Notes: generated by a model from the sequence alone, not told the origin. Positions 10,375 to 22,716 are shown, counted from the stretch's first letter. The stretch is 64,000 bases of DNA from Miscanthus floridulus (GCF_019320115.1 NC_089588.1:117193725-117257724), one strand, 5' to 3'. A program made the numbers and translations.

Positions 10375-12850
10375 TGTAACAGACCGCCAAATTAAACTGG
10401 CCCACATACACCTGTCATTGTCTTAAAGACCTCTGACTGCTATGTATGGGAATCAGATAATTCCAGTAGTCTATCACGGGTTCACTTTTCACATCCGATC
10501 AGGATCATTACAGAAGACATTGAAGTATTACAACAGTTGATACAAAATGTTACATCAGAGTTATATAGCGGAAGTATTACAAATCATAAGTTTACAAACC
10601 ATTTGTTTAGTTATTACAAACCATAAGTTATCAGTTTACAAGCCATAGGTTTTGTCTTTCCATACAAAGTAAAGTAGCAGGACTAACATGATCTTATTCA
10701 ATATGAAAGTAACATCCTGCCCAAGGATGAGAGTATAACAAAACTACTGCCGGCTATCATCCTCCTGAATATGCATACAACAGGGATAAAACTCTATTAC
10801 CTGCTGTTGTTCACCTGCAACATGGTTTAACAAACCTTGAGTACTTGAGGGTACTCAACAAGACTTAACCGACATAAAGAAAAGACTCCAAAGGTATGCA
10901 AGCTTAAGGGATACAAAAATGGTTTTGCAAGAATCAAAGTTTGCTTTTGCATAAAAGCTTACTACTTGTGGATCCTTACTTTCAATATTTTAGATAGACA
11001 TTAAATCATTGATAGTATCCAACTTGTACCAAAAATAAATCAGTCACTTCATTTATCATCTCATATCATTACCATATGTAACCATGTTCCATTGATTAAA
11101 CTACGATGCAAAACAGTGATATAGTTTCTCACTATCCAGGAGAGACGGCAATTCGAATCGATGTACATCCAGCTGGAGTTAACCTTAACCAGCACGACAT
11201 ATGCAGGTCCTAGACCTACATATATCAACCATTCTCTAAGATCCCAAAAACATGAATTGGATCGCACCACCCGAGAGTACAGTACTCCACCGCCCTACGC
11301 CGTCCCAAACGGTAGCGCAGGGTGGGTACACGCTACTCTCGCCATCTCTCCACTCCCAGTGTGCGTTATCAATTCTCATAATGGGATAGCTAAGGTACTC
11401 AGGCTTACCAAAGGCATGCAGTTAAGTACTTTCAATCTCGATCATCAGTTTTACAACGAACGGTCCTCAATCAACACGGACGGAGCACTACAGTGAGACT
11501 CCATTCTCGCTGCAACCTAACCCGCCCGGTCTCAAATTAATCATGTCTCATTTTCCATTCATTTATATTCGCAAAAGAGTAAAGGTTTGAATGATGAACT
11601 CATCATCCAACATCTAGTATCCAAGCATGGCTAAGCATCAACTAACCTAGAACTTTTAAATGGTACCAAGGAAAGGAATTGGAACATCAAGGTGAGTTAG
11701 GCAGCAACTGGTATTCAATCACATCCTATTCACTTAATGCATATGTTATAGGACTCAAGTGATAAAAGTAATTGTAAATACAACGAAAAGTTTAGATGCT
11801 CCGGGGCTTGCCTTGGTTAACAGAAATGTCAGGCTCCTCAGAAGAACAACAAATGTCAAATCCAACCTCCACTGGTGGATACTCCTCTGGAACGGGATCA
11901 GTAGCAACCTCCTCACTCGGGTTCACTACACGTGATAAAGAATGCATGCTTAACATTATGATCATAACATGATGCATGATAGATGCATACAAGTGCATAG
12001 ATGAAATCAAACAAGTTTAACAAAACTTGAGTACAACTTGCCTTTGCATAGAACTAGGGTTATATCAAACAGTGTTTCATTTTATTTCATATCACACGTC
12101 ATCATTTGTTATTAGAAAGGTATTGATCTTCTAATGAACCATGGATGTTTTGGTGTTCCATAGACCTCACTCATTAGTTAAAAGTTACCAAAATGATTTA
12201 CTTATTTTCTACCTCATTTTGGCATTTATTTAATACATTAAAAGCATTTAAACACACTTGTATTAATTATGGAATTTAGAAATATCAAAATAATATCAAA
12301 CTTTTTGTGATGACAGGTCTTAACACATAACATTTACACAAAAAGTTTAATAATTAAAGAATTATTATTTTGGTCTACAAAAATCATGTTATTTTTAAGC
12401 ATATCAAAAGTACTGAAAATGACCATCTCATATTTTTCATGGATAGAGCACTTGATAACAAGGCTACACAAAAAAATTTAGAATTTTATCACATCTACAT
12501 AATTAATTATGAATTAAACAAACTTTAGCACATTTAATTCATTTCTGAAAAAGAATAAACATTGAAAAACACGTTTCACTCTCTCCTCTCTATCCTCTCT
12601 CACTAACAACGGGGACCAAGTCTACCGGCACAGTGATCCCGAGTGCGACAGCGGTGGCAGTGGGTTTGACCAGCGATTTCTCGCCGACGGCGAGGTCTCC
12701 GGCGACGGTGAGGGTACCGGCGTGTTCCTCACGAGGAGGAGATTCGATACATGGTATTGGTTGAACAGTTTGAGGCTCGGAGCGAGCTTGCCCGCGTCCA
12801 TGGCGGCTCGGCAGCGCTGAGCATGGCGGCACGGCGAAGCTCCGGCCATT
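10375..12850 (-). mobile_element. Partial LTR of a Ty3/gypsy family
   Basis: Starts TGTAACAGACCGCC at 10375 and is alignable, with small indels, to the LTR at 58114-61441. Shared landmarks include ACATCCTGCCCAAGGATGAG, the CTTGAGTACTTGAGGGTACT stretch, CTCCGGGGCTTGCC and GTTCACTACACGTGATAAA. Similarity fades in the GC-rich stretch near 12.6-12.85 kb, so about 0.85 kb of the far end is missing or replaced. No internal gag-pol follows on either side, so it is a truncated solo LTR. The short frames inside it are not genes. Confidence 0.82.
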
Positions 12851-13055
12851 AGGGCTTCAATTAAAGGCACATATAGCATCAGGGACTCACCCAGACCTAG
12901 CTAGGTCACTTGGTTGAAGCAGTGATGCTGCGGGCGGGTCTGTCGGCGTTGAGGATGAAGGCGGCAGTGGCACGGGTGGCTTTCCGGCGTGCTCTGGGCG
13001 TTAGAGGTTCAACCAATAAGCTTGGGAGATACAGGGAAGCTAAAACGATTGTTGG
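12851..13055. other. GC-rich sequence between LTR remnant and next element
   Basis: May be a diverged continuation of the LTR. Landmarks from the second LTR are not recognisable here. No gene seen. Confidence 0.3.
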
Positions 13056-13677
13056 ATCAAAATCAGACGGCCAGGATTTGTCATAGCAGTTGTATTTATG
13101 ACGACTGCATGACGAAGAACCATTCGTCAAAGATCATGAGTGGTAAATCTTGTTTAATGACGATTGCATATTTTTTCATCATAATTTTTAATGACGACCT
13201 GATTAAAGAGTCGTCACTAAATATTAGTGTGGGCTGGCTTGCTGGGCTGCCCAGGCATGCACGCGCCTGTTGGCCCAAGTGTGCGCAGGCCTGCTGGGCT
13301 GCCCCCGCGTGGAGCACACGGTGCAAGCCTATACACAATAATTTAATAAATTATCAATTACATGCTGGTATATACACAATTGACTATGGGACCAGCTATC
13401 TAATTTATGTTAAAATTTAAATAAAAATTATGGCAAACTAATATTGTCAATAATTTATGACAACTTCAAAGTAGTATGTTATGACGCAACATAGATCATC
13501 ATAAACAAACTACTTCTCTAGGTTATAACGATTTTGATTGCGTCTTAATGACGAACACATAATTTTCGTCAGAAAGTTGTTCTCCTCCTGAAAGTCGTCA
13601 TAAAACAGAATGACTTATTGACGAATTGTCACATCGTCACAAAAAAATTGTCATAGATCATAAGATTTCTTGTAGTG
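13056..13677 (-). mobile_element. CACTA-like fragment with TGACGA/CGTCA repeats
   Basis: The right end reads CACTACAAGAAATCTTATGA on the minus strand, ending at 13677. Motifs such as GTCATAA, TGACGA and TCGTCA recur on both strands through 13.08-13.65 kb, like subterminal repeats. No matching left terminus is seen near 13.06 kb, so this is probably a non-autonomous or truncated copy. It has no transposase. Confidence 0.55.
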
Positions 13678-14165
13678 TTTTCAGAAGCAGTTGCTTTCGT
13701 GTAAAAGCACCTTGGACCCTGCTTTTGGCTTTTGGCTTTCTACTTTTCGAAATGCATGGAAAGAGAGAGTTGTCTCACAGCTATTTCAAGGGAGATAGAG
13801 AGAGGGGCAGGTTTTATACTTCAACCAAACAACTTACCACTTGTCCATAGCAGATAGCTCACAACATTTGTTTTCATAGCTCATTACTCACAACAGCTTT
13901 TCAAAGCTCACAGCTAAACCAAACAGATCCTACTAGGTCATTTTAGTGAGAGCTATTGAAGTTGGGCAATAGGTCTTAACTAGATTTAATTTTATTTCCG
14001 GGTCTAGACCCTACATCATTGCCAACACATATTAAAATTTGACATAGACACTATCACTACATGTTCTTAATAATAACCGGCACTGATAATAAATCAGCAT
14101 TGCCCATTTTAAACAACCGGCAGTGATGTAGGTAGCAGAGTTTGCGGGTTTTTAATAGTGTTAGT
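13678..14165. repeat. MITE-like debris
   Basis: 13678-13935 is rich in AGCTCACAGC and CTTTTGGC motifs and ends near CCAAACAGATCC, a sequence typical of grass MITE ends. 14055-14160 contains CACTACATGTTCTTAATAAT followed by two ACCGGCA(C/G)TGAT motifs. Related CACTGCCGGTTG sequence is at 38231. Boundaries are not firm. Confidence 0.4.
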
Positions 14166-15873
14166 CACCATTGTTCCCACCTTGCCTAGACCTATGGCCT
14201 CAATCTAGATGGACTCTGAGGCATTATTAGCAGATTATGGCTTGAGGTCTCAATCTTGTGGACAAGTGATAGGCACATCCTTTTACTTGGGCATATTCTA
14301 CAAATGTTGACATTGTTACCACGACCACAAAAAGAAGATTTTAGAAGACAGCTCTTTTTATTTTTAGGGGCGGTAAAAAATTGTGCATGTCTCCCAAAAT
14401 AGCTAGTCATTTTCGGAGAGTACAATTTATTTTCTAAGGTTGTTTGAGAATACCTATTGCTATTTTCAGAGACAAGACAGGCCCCTTAAGAGGTCTACCT
14501 CAAGATAAAGGCCATGATCAGCCAAATAACTCAAGCCTAGAACTAGCCATAGACTAAAAATTCTCCGCCCGCTGGCCCTCCCTCCACTCGCTCTCCCTCT
14601 CTCCCCACCCAATAGCGCAACGCTGACCCTCTCCCAACTCTCTCTCGCTCTCTCAACCCACCCATTAGCCGATGGCCCCCTCTTCCTCGGCGCCATTATC
14701 TACACTGGCGTTGCCTCTCCCTCCCCTGCACCAGGGGCTAGATCTGGTGAGGGCGGAGTAAATTTTTGTGGCCCCAATGCCTCGATGTCTTGGATGGTGC
14801 AGAAGCACCAGAGGCCTTGGGCGAGGTAGGTGCTGAAGCAAGCCGATGATGGTTGGATGCATCGCCGGGGCTCTAAGCACATTGGTCCCCATTGGCGGCC
14901 CCGATCGAGGGTAGTGCACATGTAGTCGACATCCTTGATCTTCAAGATCTAAGCACCATCCTCTTCCCCGTCTATTTCACTAGATCTAGCACCCTCTCAC
15001 TTTGTTGAGCTCATCGAGATGTAGGGCAACGAGATCTAGGTGCTCGACCTAGCGCTAGCCGCGGCGAGCTGCAATTCATCAAGATCGATCGATCATGCTC
15101 ACACACACAGAGGATGCAAATCCATCTCATGCTCACTCGTTTGCACGGTCACTGCGGGCAGTGCATCTGGCATGGGCGGCGCCACTATAAGGTAAGTCTC
15201 TGATCCCATCTCTCCATCTTCCTCTTGTCTACATGCCACTCATTGTCTCTACCTCACCCTCTTCCATATTAGTGGCATCCTCTATGAAGTGGGGACACGG
15301 ATGAGGACGACGGTAGTGGCAGCACGTGACAGGGCGGGCGGGACAGGGCTCCGACAGCGGTTGGCAGGCTTATCATGGGCTTAGAGGGGACTCGTCATGG
15401 GGCCAGAGAGGGCTCAGAGACGAGCTTGGATGGGGCTCGTCATGGGCTTAGAGAGGGCTCGGAGGGGCCTCGTCAAATGAGCTCGGTGAGGGCTTGGAGA
15501 TGGGCCTGGAGGGGGGGCCGAATTTTTTATTTTTATTTTTTGATTTACAGAGGCAGGCATTCTGAACCGCTTCTGTTGTTGTCTATAAACACATGAGCTT
15601 GTCCTGAGGTGGCGGTGTTGACTTCCTCTAGAAAGCCCTGTTAGCTGCCTCTAAAAACTTCAACTGTTATTAGGAATTTCTTGGATGACTATGGAACCTT
15701 AACCTGGCCTTTAATTTTAACAGGGTTTTTGGGACGTGACAACGAAGCAAGACTGTTGATAACAGAGTTTTTGGGACGTGACAACAAAGCAAGACTTTTG
15801 ATGCCATAGGTGGGCTTCGGTGATGGAAAATTTAGAAATCCGCCGCTTTTGACACGGAGTACATGTCTACACG
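14166..15873. other. Interval without a supportable gene; short tandem repeat at 15.36-15.50 kb
   Basis: 14.46-15.2 kb is C-rich and looks like low-complexity leader sequence, with no frame I can match to a family. 15363-15500 holds four degenerate copies of GGGCTTAGAGRGGRCTCGTC. 15535-15660 contains AGAGGCAG and GCCTCT motifs in opposite orientation, suggesting a small inverted-repeat element. 15720-15800 has a 50-base direct repeat (TTTTTGGGACGTGACAAC twice). Confidence 0.4.
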
Positions 15874-16439
15874 CACTACCGGAGGCGCCCTCTTTGCCGA
15901 GGGCCCAGGGCACTCGGCAAAGGCTTTGCCGAGCGCCGCCCTCGGCAAAGAGCCCTCGGAAAAAAATTTAATGGCAAAGAGGCTCTTTGCCGAGGGCCAT
16001 TTGTCGGGCACTCGGCAAAGCCTTTTCCGAGGGCCAACGGCGACACTCGGCAAAGAAAAGCAGCCGTCAACGTCGCTGCTCCGTTGACGGCGCCTTTGCC
16101 GAGTGCCGACAGTTAGGGCACTCGGCAAAGACATTTTTTATTTTTTTTCAAAAACTCTTTGCCGAGTGCCCGATGGCAAGGCACTCGGCAAAGACATTTT
16201 TTATTTTTTTTTAAAAACTCTTTCCCGAGTGCCACGGCGGCGCGCACTCGGCAAAGCCATTTTTTAATTTTTTTAGAAAGCTCTTTGCCGAGTGCCTCCC
16301 CAGCTTGGCACTCGGCAAAGATTTTTTGCTTTTTTTAAAAAAAAATCTTTGCCGAGTGCAATGTCCTGGCACTCGGCAAAGTTTCCCAGCTTTGCCGAGT
16401 GCCATGACCATTGCACTCGGCAAATCAACCGAAATTGTA

Positions 16440-16720
16440 ATTTTTTTTTGTTTTTTGCATTCCACTGACACAAACAGTTCAAATATATATCACATGTCAC
16501 ATATATATCACAAACATCACAATAATCACATATATATCACAACAAAACCATTTTCACACATTATATCACAACCACAACTCAAATAACAACATATCGCAAC
16601 CACAAGTCAAATATCACAACCACAAGTCACAAATTCACAACCACAGTCCATCAAGTCCAAGCACAAGTCACAACCACAAGTGAAGCTCAAGTCCAAGCAC
16701 ATGACGAAGCACAACTCCTC
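16440..16720. repeat. Degenerate CACATATATATCACAA repeats
   Basis: Short variable units of the type CACATATATATCAC and CACAACCACAAGTC run through this stretch, just inside the 3' subterminal repeats. Element B has an equivalent block at 24070-24270, which supports their shared ancestry. Confidence 0.7.
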
Positions 16721-17051
16721 AAAAAAGCGGCCTATGACACGATGGTGAAGCAAAGGCTCCATCATTCGGTGACGCATGAGCGGGGTTATTCGAACCCACC
16801 GACGGAAGCTGCAAAAAGGATAAGAGGTTGCATGTGTGAGATTCATCTAGTAAGTTTCTATGTGAAGCATTGGTGTATGTCATAGCTAGTGCAAGCATCT
16901 AGTAAGTTTCTATGTCAAGCATCTAGTAAATTGAGAATGTCAAGCATGGTTGTATGTCATAGCTAGTGCAAGCATGTAGTAAGTTTCTATGTCAAGCATC
17001 TAGTAAGTTTCTATGTCAAGCATCTAGTAAGTTTGTATGTCAAGGAAGCAT

Positions 17052-17230
17052 CTAGCAAGAGTGAACTTTCATACTTACAGGAGTGGCTGTAGGAGTAGGT
17101 GGTGGAGGAGCTGCCAACGGCAAAGGTACACCCCCTTGCTGGACACTCCACATGAAGGCCTCCATTTCTTGCATCCTCCTCTCCTGGGCCACGAACGCTT
17201 CCCTCTGGGCCTGCAGCTGCACCATCTCGG
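17052..17230 (-). pseudogene. C-terminal remnant of a TNPA-like gene in element D
   Basis: The minus strand reads a Gln/Glu-rich coiled-coil-like stretch (VQLQAQREAFVAQERRMQEM) followed by proline-rich residues (LPLAAPPPPTPTATPVS). This resembles the tail of TNPA-like proteins of this CACTA type. The equivalent place in element B, at 24.66-24.84 kb, encodes RRMELMFQYIQGL and a proline-rich end. Upstream, the frame runs directly into leader sequence at about 17230, so the rest of the gene was removed by an internal deletion. Confidence 0.6.
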
Positions 17231-17469
17231 AGAGTGTGTATCCGGAGAACAACAAGGGGTGATGCCGAAACACCATCTCGGACCGGAGCGGACCATGGAA
17301 ACTAACCCATCTACGCATCCGCGGGCTGTCCAAAAAACGTGGACAATCCGAAACAGATACGGTCGCAGATATACAAAGATCTGTATACCTCCAACCGTAT
17401 CTCTTTCGGACGGGAGACACCTAACTAGGTTACGCGACCAAAGACCACATACGGATAGAGGGGTTATAC

Positions 17470-17599
17470 CTAGGGTGCCGGTGAGGTCAGGGTAGCGGGG
17501 CGGTGGAGAGTCAGTGCAGTGGCGAGTCGACACGGTGCAGGAAGACCCGCAGCGCCGACGAAGACGATCGGGGTCGCCGAGTCCCTCCCATAGGTCCTC
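17470..17599 (-). other. Untranslated leader exon of element D
   Basis: Bounded on the minus strand by an acceptor (CCTTTTTGTAG|GAGGACC) and a donor (CACCCTAG|GTATAACC). The region 17230-17600 is similar over its length to 30560-30950 in element B. The conserved match, including the splice signals, supports an exon shared by the family. No conserved protein is encoded. Confidence 0.6.
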
Positions 17600-17819
17600 C
17601 TACAAAAAGGGCAAAAATGGTTAGTGTCGACTCAAACTTTCGGCAGCACCTCCCCTGCACGAGGAGGTTCCCAAAACCTGCAAAAAAACATGGCACAAAG
17701 GCCAACAACCACATATATAGCAAACATGGGCACGAAGGCCAACAACCACCAATATATCAAGAGGAGCCATGTACTTTAGTTCTCTTTCCATGCAGATGAA
17801 AGTATTGAAGTAGTACAAC

Positions 17820-18385
17820 AACAATTACTACTAACCCTACAACTACTACTAACACTACTACTAACAACCACTGTTCGCCTAAACGGTCGTTTAGCCCATT
17901 TAAACACCGTGTAAACGCTACACGGTGGTGCGCCGTTTCCGTTTAATCACCCGTTTACCCCGTTTAATTGGCTGTTTAGCCCGTTTAATGGGACGTTTTG
18001 CCCGAATAATGGCTAAACGGTAGGTGACCGACTGTTTACCGTTTAGCGTTTAGGAAAACACTGCTAACAACAACTTAACTACTAACAGTACTAATACTAA
18101 GAACTACTTAACTATTAACAACTACTACTACTAACCACTACTACTTACTAACTACTACTATTTACTAACTACTACTACTACTAAGCCTACAACTAACACT
18201 ACTAACTACTACTAACGACCACTACTACTTACTAACTACTACTATTTACTAACTACTACTACTACTAACCCTACAACTAACACTACTAACTACTACAACT
18301 AACACTACAACTAACACTACTAACTACTACTACTAACACTACAACTAACTACTACTAACTACTACTACTACTAACACTACAAGGG
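17820..18385. repeat. ACT/AAC-rich microsatellite-like tract
   Basis: Irregular runs of CTACTAACTACTACTA with AACACTACAACTAAC variants, interrupted by the hAT-like insertion. It occupies the leader intron of element D. No coding frame. Confidence 0.9.
17869..18063. mobile_element. Small hAT-like element (195 bases) nested in element D
   Basis: Left end CACTGTTCGCCTAAACGG at 17869; right end CGTTTAGGAAAACACTG ending at 18063. CTAACAAC flanks it on both sides (17861-17868 and 18064-18071), an 8-base duplication as expected for hAT transposition. The host tract is itself CTAAC-rich, so part of that match could be chance. A longer relative is at 42741-43252. Confidence 0.75.
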
Positions 18386-18390
18386 TAGGG

Positions 18391-18990
18391 CTTACCTTGG
18401 CGGCAAGAACGGCAAGAGCGAGGGCCGGCGACGACGGCGGGGATGACCGCAGCAGCGCGAGGATCAACGGGCGGTCGGAACGGCGCGAGGATCGATGGGT
18501 GGTCGGGTCGGCACCTTCCTCTTCTTCCTCCTCCCCCTTCTCTTTCTTCCTCTTCCTCCCCCCTTCTCTTTCTTCCTCTTGCTCCTCTCCTTCTCCCTCT
18601 GCTGGCCGGCCGCAGGGCACGGCGGGGCCGGTGGAGCTCGGGGCCGGCAGGGGATCTCGGGGCCGGCCGGGTCGTTGTCCCCGGGGAGCTCGGAGCCCGG
18701 GGCGTCGGCGAGCTCGGGGCGGCGGTCGAGGACCCAGCGCGGGGCCACCGAGGCTGGGCGGGAGCGCCGGTCGGGCGCCGGGGCGAGCGCCGCTAGGACG
18801 GGGGCAGGGGCGGGGGGCGCGGGACGGGGGCGTCTGGGCGGGCCCGGCAGGACCTCGCCGGAGGGGGACGACGGCGGGGTCGGCGGCGGCGGCGCGGCGA
18901 CGCGGGGGCGAGTGGGAGACGAGTGAGGGGGGGTGGGGTTGGGCCGGCCCATCCTGGGCCTTTAGGTTAAAAGATTTGCCGAGTGCCAGG
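18391..18990 (-). other. GC-rich first leader exon region of element D
   Basis: Very high GC with long open frames in several phases on both strands, as expected from composition alone. On the minus strand it ends with a good donor (CCGCCAAG|GTAAGCCC) near 18391. Element B has an equivalent GC block at 34530-35000. I read it as promoter-proximal untranslated exon, not protein-coding. Confidence 0.5.
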
Positions 18991-20540
18991 CCCACCGGCA
19001 CTCGGGAAAGGTTTTTTATTTTTTTTTAAATTCTTTGCCGAGCGCCCTGTGACCTGGCGCTCGGCAAAGGCTTCTTTGCCGAGTGCCAAGGTTGGCACTC
19101 GGCAAATTATTTTTTTTTGTTTTTTTCGCCCCATTTTTTTCTGGGGCCTTGCTATAGTAATTAAAACTCCATTTCAAAATTTGGGACAATTTTTAGTTTT
19201 TTTACTTTATTTCCTTAATTAGTTTTGTTTCGTTGAATTTTTTTGACTATTTCAAGTTTGAACTGCATGTACATGAAATAATGGAATTTGGTCATTCAAA
19301 AAATAGTATTCATGATGTTTAGCGTATGTTGAGGCCGTATCCAGGAACTCGCATGAAATTACGAGCATCTTGTTGTCGTAACATGACGATGTACTTGCGG
19401 GAAAAGTGTATTTAAATTATATAAAATCCAAACGAAGTCCAAAAATCACGAAACTTGTCGAGGTGTCTTGTTATCGCATGTGGAGGCCGTGGTAAAAAAT
19501 TGAGAAAGCTTGGAGCAAGTTGTGACGTCGGATGCCTAAAAGCTAGACATCTCGAAACATTCTCAATTTTTTACCACAACCTACACATGCGATAACATGA
19601 CACCTCGACAAGTTTCATGATTTTCGGACTTTGTATGGACTTTATATAATTTTAAAACACTTTTCCGGCAAGTGGCTCGTCATGTTACGTGAAGAACATG
19701 CACGAAATTTGATGCGGGTTCGTGGATAGAGACTCAACATACACCAAATACCATGAAGAACATTTTTCGAAGCACTAGATTATAATATTCCATGCACTTG
19801 CAGTTCAAATTTGAATTATATATAAAAATTCAACATAATCAAATTAATCAACCAAATATAACAAAAAAACTAGAAAAAGCACCAAATTTGAACATGAAGT
19901 TGTAGACAATGTAGGCGGGCCCAACAAAAAATTTGGGGTCAAAAAAACAAAAAAAAATTGAAAATTTGCCAAGTGCCAGCTTGGCACTCGGCAAAGACTG
20001 TCTTTGCCGAGTGCTGGTCCAGGGGCACTCGGCAAAGAATTTTTTAAAAGAAAATTTTCAAAAACGGTTAAAAAGTCTTTGCCGAGGGCCTAACGGTGAT
20101 GCCCTCGGCAAAGATTGACGGCAGGGGACGGACGTCGTGTCAGGCGGTGTTGCCAAGGGCCGGCCCTTTGCCGAGGGCTTAGCCCTCGGCAAATAATTAT
20201 TGTTGTCGTGTGCTTGTCTTTGCCGAGGGTCTGGCCCTCAGCAAAGAGTCTTTGTCGAGGGTTGTTCTTTGCCGAGGGTCAGGCCCTCGGCAAAGACTCT
20301 TTGCCGAGTGCCCGAGCATTTGCCCTCGGCAAATCCTCAGGCCCTCGGCAAAGATGCTCTGTCCGGTAGTGACGATCGTTCTATGGAGGGTATACGTGGC
20401 GGGCAAGGATACCGTACTCCTGTTACCTACTCGGAGGTAATAGCTCAAATGAATCTGAGCCATCGATTTCTTTGATTTCATGAATTAGTTAAATATATAA
20501 ATATAATTTAAGAAAAATAGAAAATATTCCCAAATCCCGT

Positions 20541-20895
20541 TGGTTCCCGTACGGCTACCTTGTTACGACTTCACTCCAGTCGAAGACCCCACCGTGGTAT
20601 GCGCCAATAAGACCACCAAAGGCCTTTGTGGCACTAGTGGCACACAGAAGTCATGGGTGATCATTGGTACATATTCACCGCGGCATGCTGATCCGCGATT
20701 AGTAGCGATTTCAACTTCATGTTCCCGAGTTGCAGAGAACAATCCGAACTGAGGCAACCTTTCCAGATTCGCTCCGCCTTACAGCCTTGCTTCCCATTGT
20801 CATTGCCATTGTAGCACGTGTGTGGCCCAGCCCATAAGAGCCATGCAGACTTCATGTCATCCCTACCTTCCTCCAGTATCTCATTGGCTGTCCCT
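20541..20895 (-). pseudogene. Mitochondrial 18S rRNA (rrn18) 3' fragment in nuclear DNA
   Basis: On the minus strand the 3' end of a bacterial-type small-subunit rRNA is clear: GTCGTAACAAGGTAGCCGTA at the left end, and ATGTACCAATGATCACCCATG, CGGATCAGCATGCCGCGGTG and GGGCTGGGCCACACACGTGC further in. Wording such as GCCAATAAGACCACCAAAGG fits plant mitochondrial rather than plastid rRNA. It breaks off just after GGAACC on the left, without the true 3' terminus. Clear similarity extends to about 20895 and perhaps to 21.1 kb through a variable region. It is an insertion of organelle DNA, not a working rRNA gene. Confidence 0.85.
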
Positions 20896-21203
20896 CGTGA
20901 GTGCGGCACGCACCTTTTTCTTTGTTTCAGAGTGGGGCGTGTACTAGTACCACTACGTACCACAACACCGGGCGGCTGGCCTTCATGCCGAGTGGGGCGT
21001 GTAGGAGAATGAATAAGTAGGCGGACCCTTCCTTCTTTGTTCGTGCGCACCAACAGGAAGCATGGTCGTGCGCCCTGATGTCCTTTGTGTAAACGTCGTC
21101 CGTGCAAGACACGGTAGCAGATTGAGTTTTTTTGGGAGCTGGCCGGATGCAACACGTTACGTTAACTAAGAAAAATATTCCCTCCATTCCAAATTATAAG
21201 ACA
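20896..21203. other. Possible continuation of mitochondrial insert
   Basis: No gene. The repeated GTGGGGCGTGTA motif and the change from GC-balanced to AT-rich sequence near 21.17 kb suggest the organelle-derived part may reach that point. CCCTCCATTCCAAATTATAA at 21180-21199 resembles a grass MITE end. Confidence 0.35.
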
Positions 21204-22716
21204 CTAGTCCATCGACCCGTGCTCTCGCACGGGCTAGAATTTTAAAAGATGTACTATTAATATATTTGATTAATAAAAAATCACTTATATTAAATTATAT
21301 GTTTTTTCTTTGTTTATTTTCTACAAAATAGACATAATAGATACTTTGTAGTCTATATCTAATGATCACAAACTTATTAATTACTTTTTTTGCAAGGGAC
21401 TGGCTTATATATTTTTCATGCATATTCATATTTTTACTTTGCAGTGCACCTTGTATATTTTAATATGCAATTAGTTTGAAACCTTGCCATTAACTATGGT
21501 GATCCTTGTTGCATCACATATATTAAATCCTGAATCTGAATTTTGATTTTTAACTTTATTTTTATTGACTGCTACAGATTTTTTTCTCAAGTTAAAACTC
21601 TTGTGTTTATTGTATCTTTCACTAACTCTCATTTTGGACTGTTTTAAAATAAGGATTTTAGGTTGTATAGTACATTCCTAAATACTACAATCGGATATGC
21701 AATCATTTGAAACTTAGCACCATGTCACCTAAGATAAGTGATAGAGCTTGAAATGAGATCTCGGATGGGGGTAGAAGTGCTCAAGGGAATTTTAAATCTT
21801 ATTAAGCCTTATAACGATCGAATTACTCTAGAGTAATGTTAAAGGGCCAAAAATATAGCCACCAGTAGTCTCGCACAATTCTTAAGATGATTGAATTTTC
21901 CTATCAAGGAATTATACGTGCAATTATGGTTATACTATCAATATATTGGTGTCAAACATTTAGTTCAAATACATAAATATAGATAAAGTAACAACCAATA
22001 TAAATTATGTCATGGTTACTAATATGGTTTTAAAACAACTTTTAGCATCATTAGTATATGAGTTGTTAAGGAAATATTTTGTTGATGAAACATAACATAT
22101 ATATTTATTGCTCATGCATGCTGACACAATGTGTATGCTTACATTAATCAAATCTTAATATATTAATATTGATAGAAGTGGGTAATGTACAAACATCTAC
22201 ATGCTCTATGGTTGTTGAAACAATTTTTAATAGAAGATTTTGATTATCTTTTAGACGTAGATTGGAGAGGATATTTAATTTTTTTAGTAATGATATGAAA
22301 ATTGGGTAACATAAATTATTTATTGTAATAGGAGAACATGGGTAATTAGATGCAAATTTAGGTCTAATTTTACATCATGTTTCTTAATGGCATATGTGGG
22401 TAGTTTAAATATAGAATCATGAGTTATTTTATGTTGTTTTATGTAATAGTAGAGGTGGGTAATTACTTAGAACAGAGAATAGATCCAATAGCCATTATTA
22501 TCAATGGTGATTAGGTTATACCAAATTGATGGTCAAATGTTTTAGAATTTTGTGAGAAATTTCTAGGATCTATCTTTTATTTTCCTATTGTGTCTCGTGA
22601 GGATTAACGTGGAGGCTCCATTAAGGACCTCTAGTTAGCATTTCTAGTATTTATCTTTTTTAGCATGACATTCATTTAGTTTAAACCTAAATATAAAGAT
22701 ATATATTAGATAAAAT

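Larger units (their letters stand above)
15874..20371 (-). mobile_element. Complete non-autonomous CACTA element D (4498 bases)
   Basis: Left tip CACTACCGGA at 15874, right tip TCCGGTAGTG ending at 20371, and identical 3-base flanks ACG at 15871-15873 and 20372-20374. Both ends carry dense inverted copies of TTTGCCGAGTGCC and GGCACTCGGCAAAG (15.89-16.43 and 18.97-20.36 kb). Inside are only a spliced-leader-like block and a short TNPA remnant; TNPD is absent. Tips, repeats and leader match element B, so D is a deletion derivative of that family. A small hAT-like element is nested in it. Confidence 0.93.

Noticed and set aside
10998..11496. Short frames inside the LTRs (also 58807-59154 and 60550-60927)
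   Set aside because: Not conserved in frame between the two LTR copies.
15832..16586. Frames with repeated GKGFAECP or RHSAKSF words
   Set aside because: These words are translations of the GCCGAGTGCC subterminal repeats of CACTA element D. The same applies at 19.0-20.4, 23.4-24.1 and 35.9-36.4 kb.
18345..19029. 200-residue GC-rich frames on both strands
   Set aside because: Low-complexity Pro/Arg/Gly content in every phase; better read as untranslated leader of element D. The same goes for 34462-35069 in element B.
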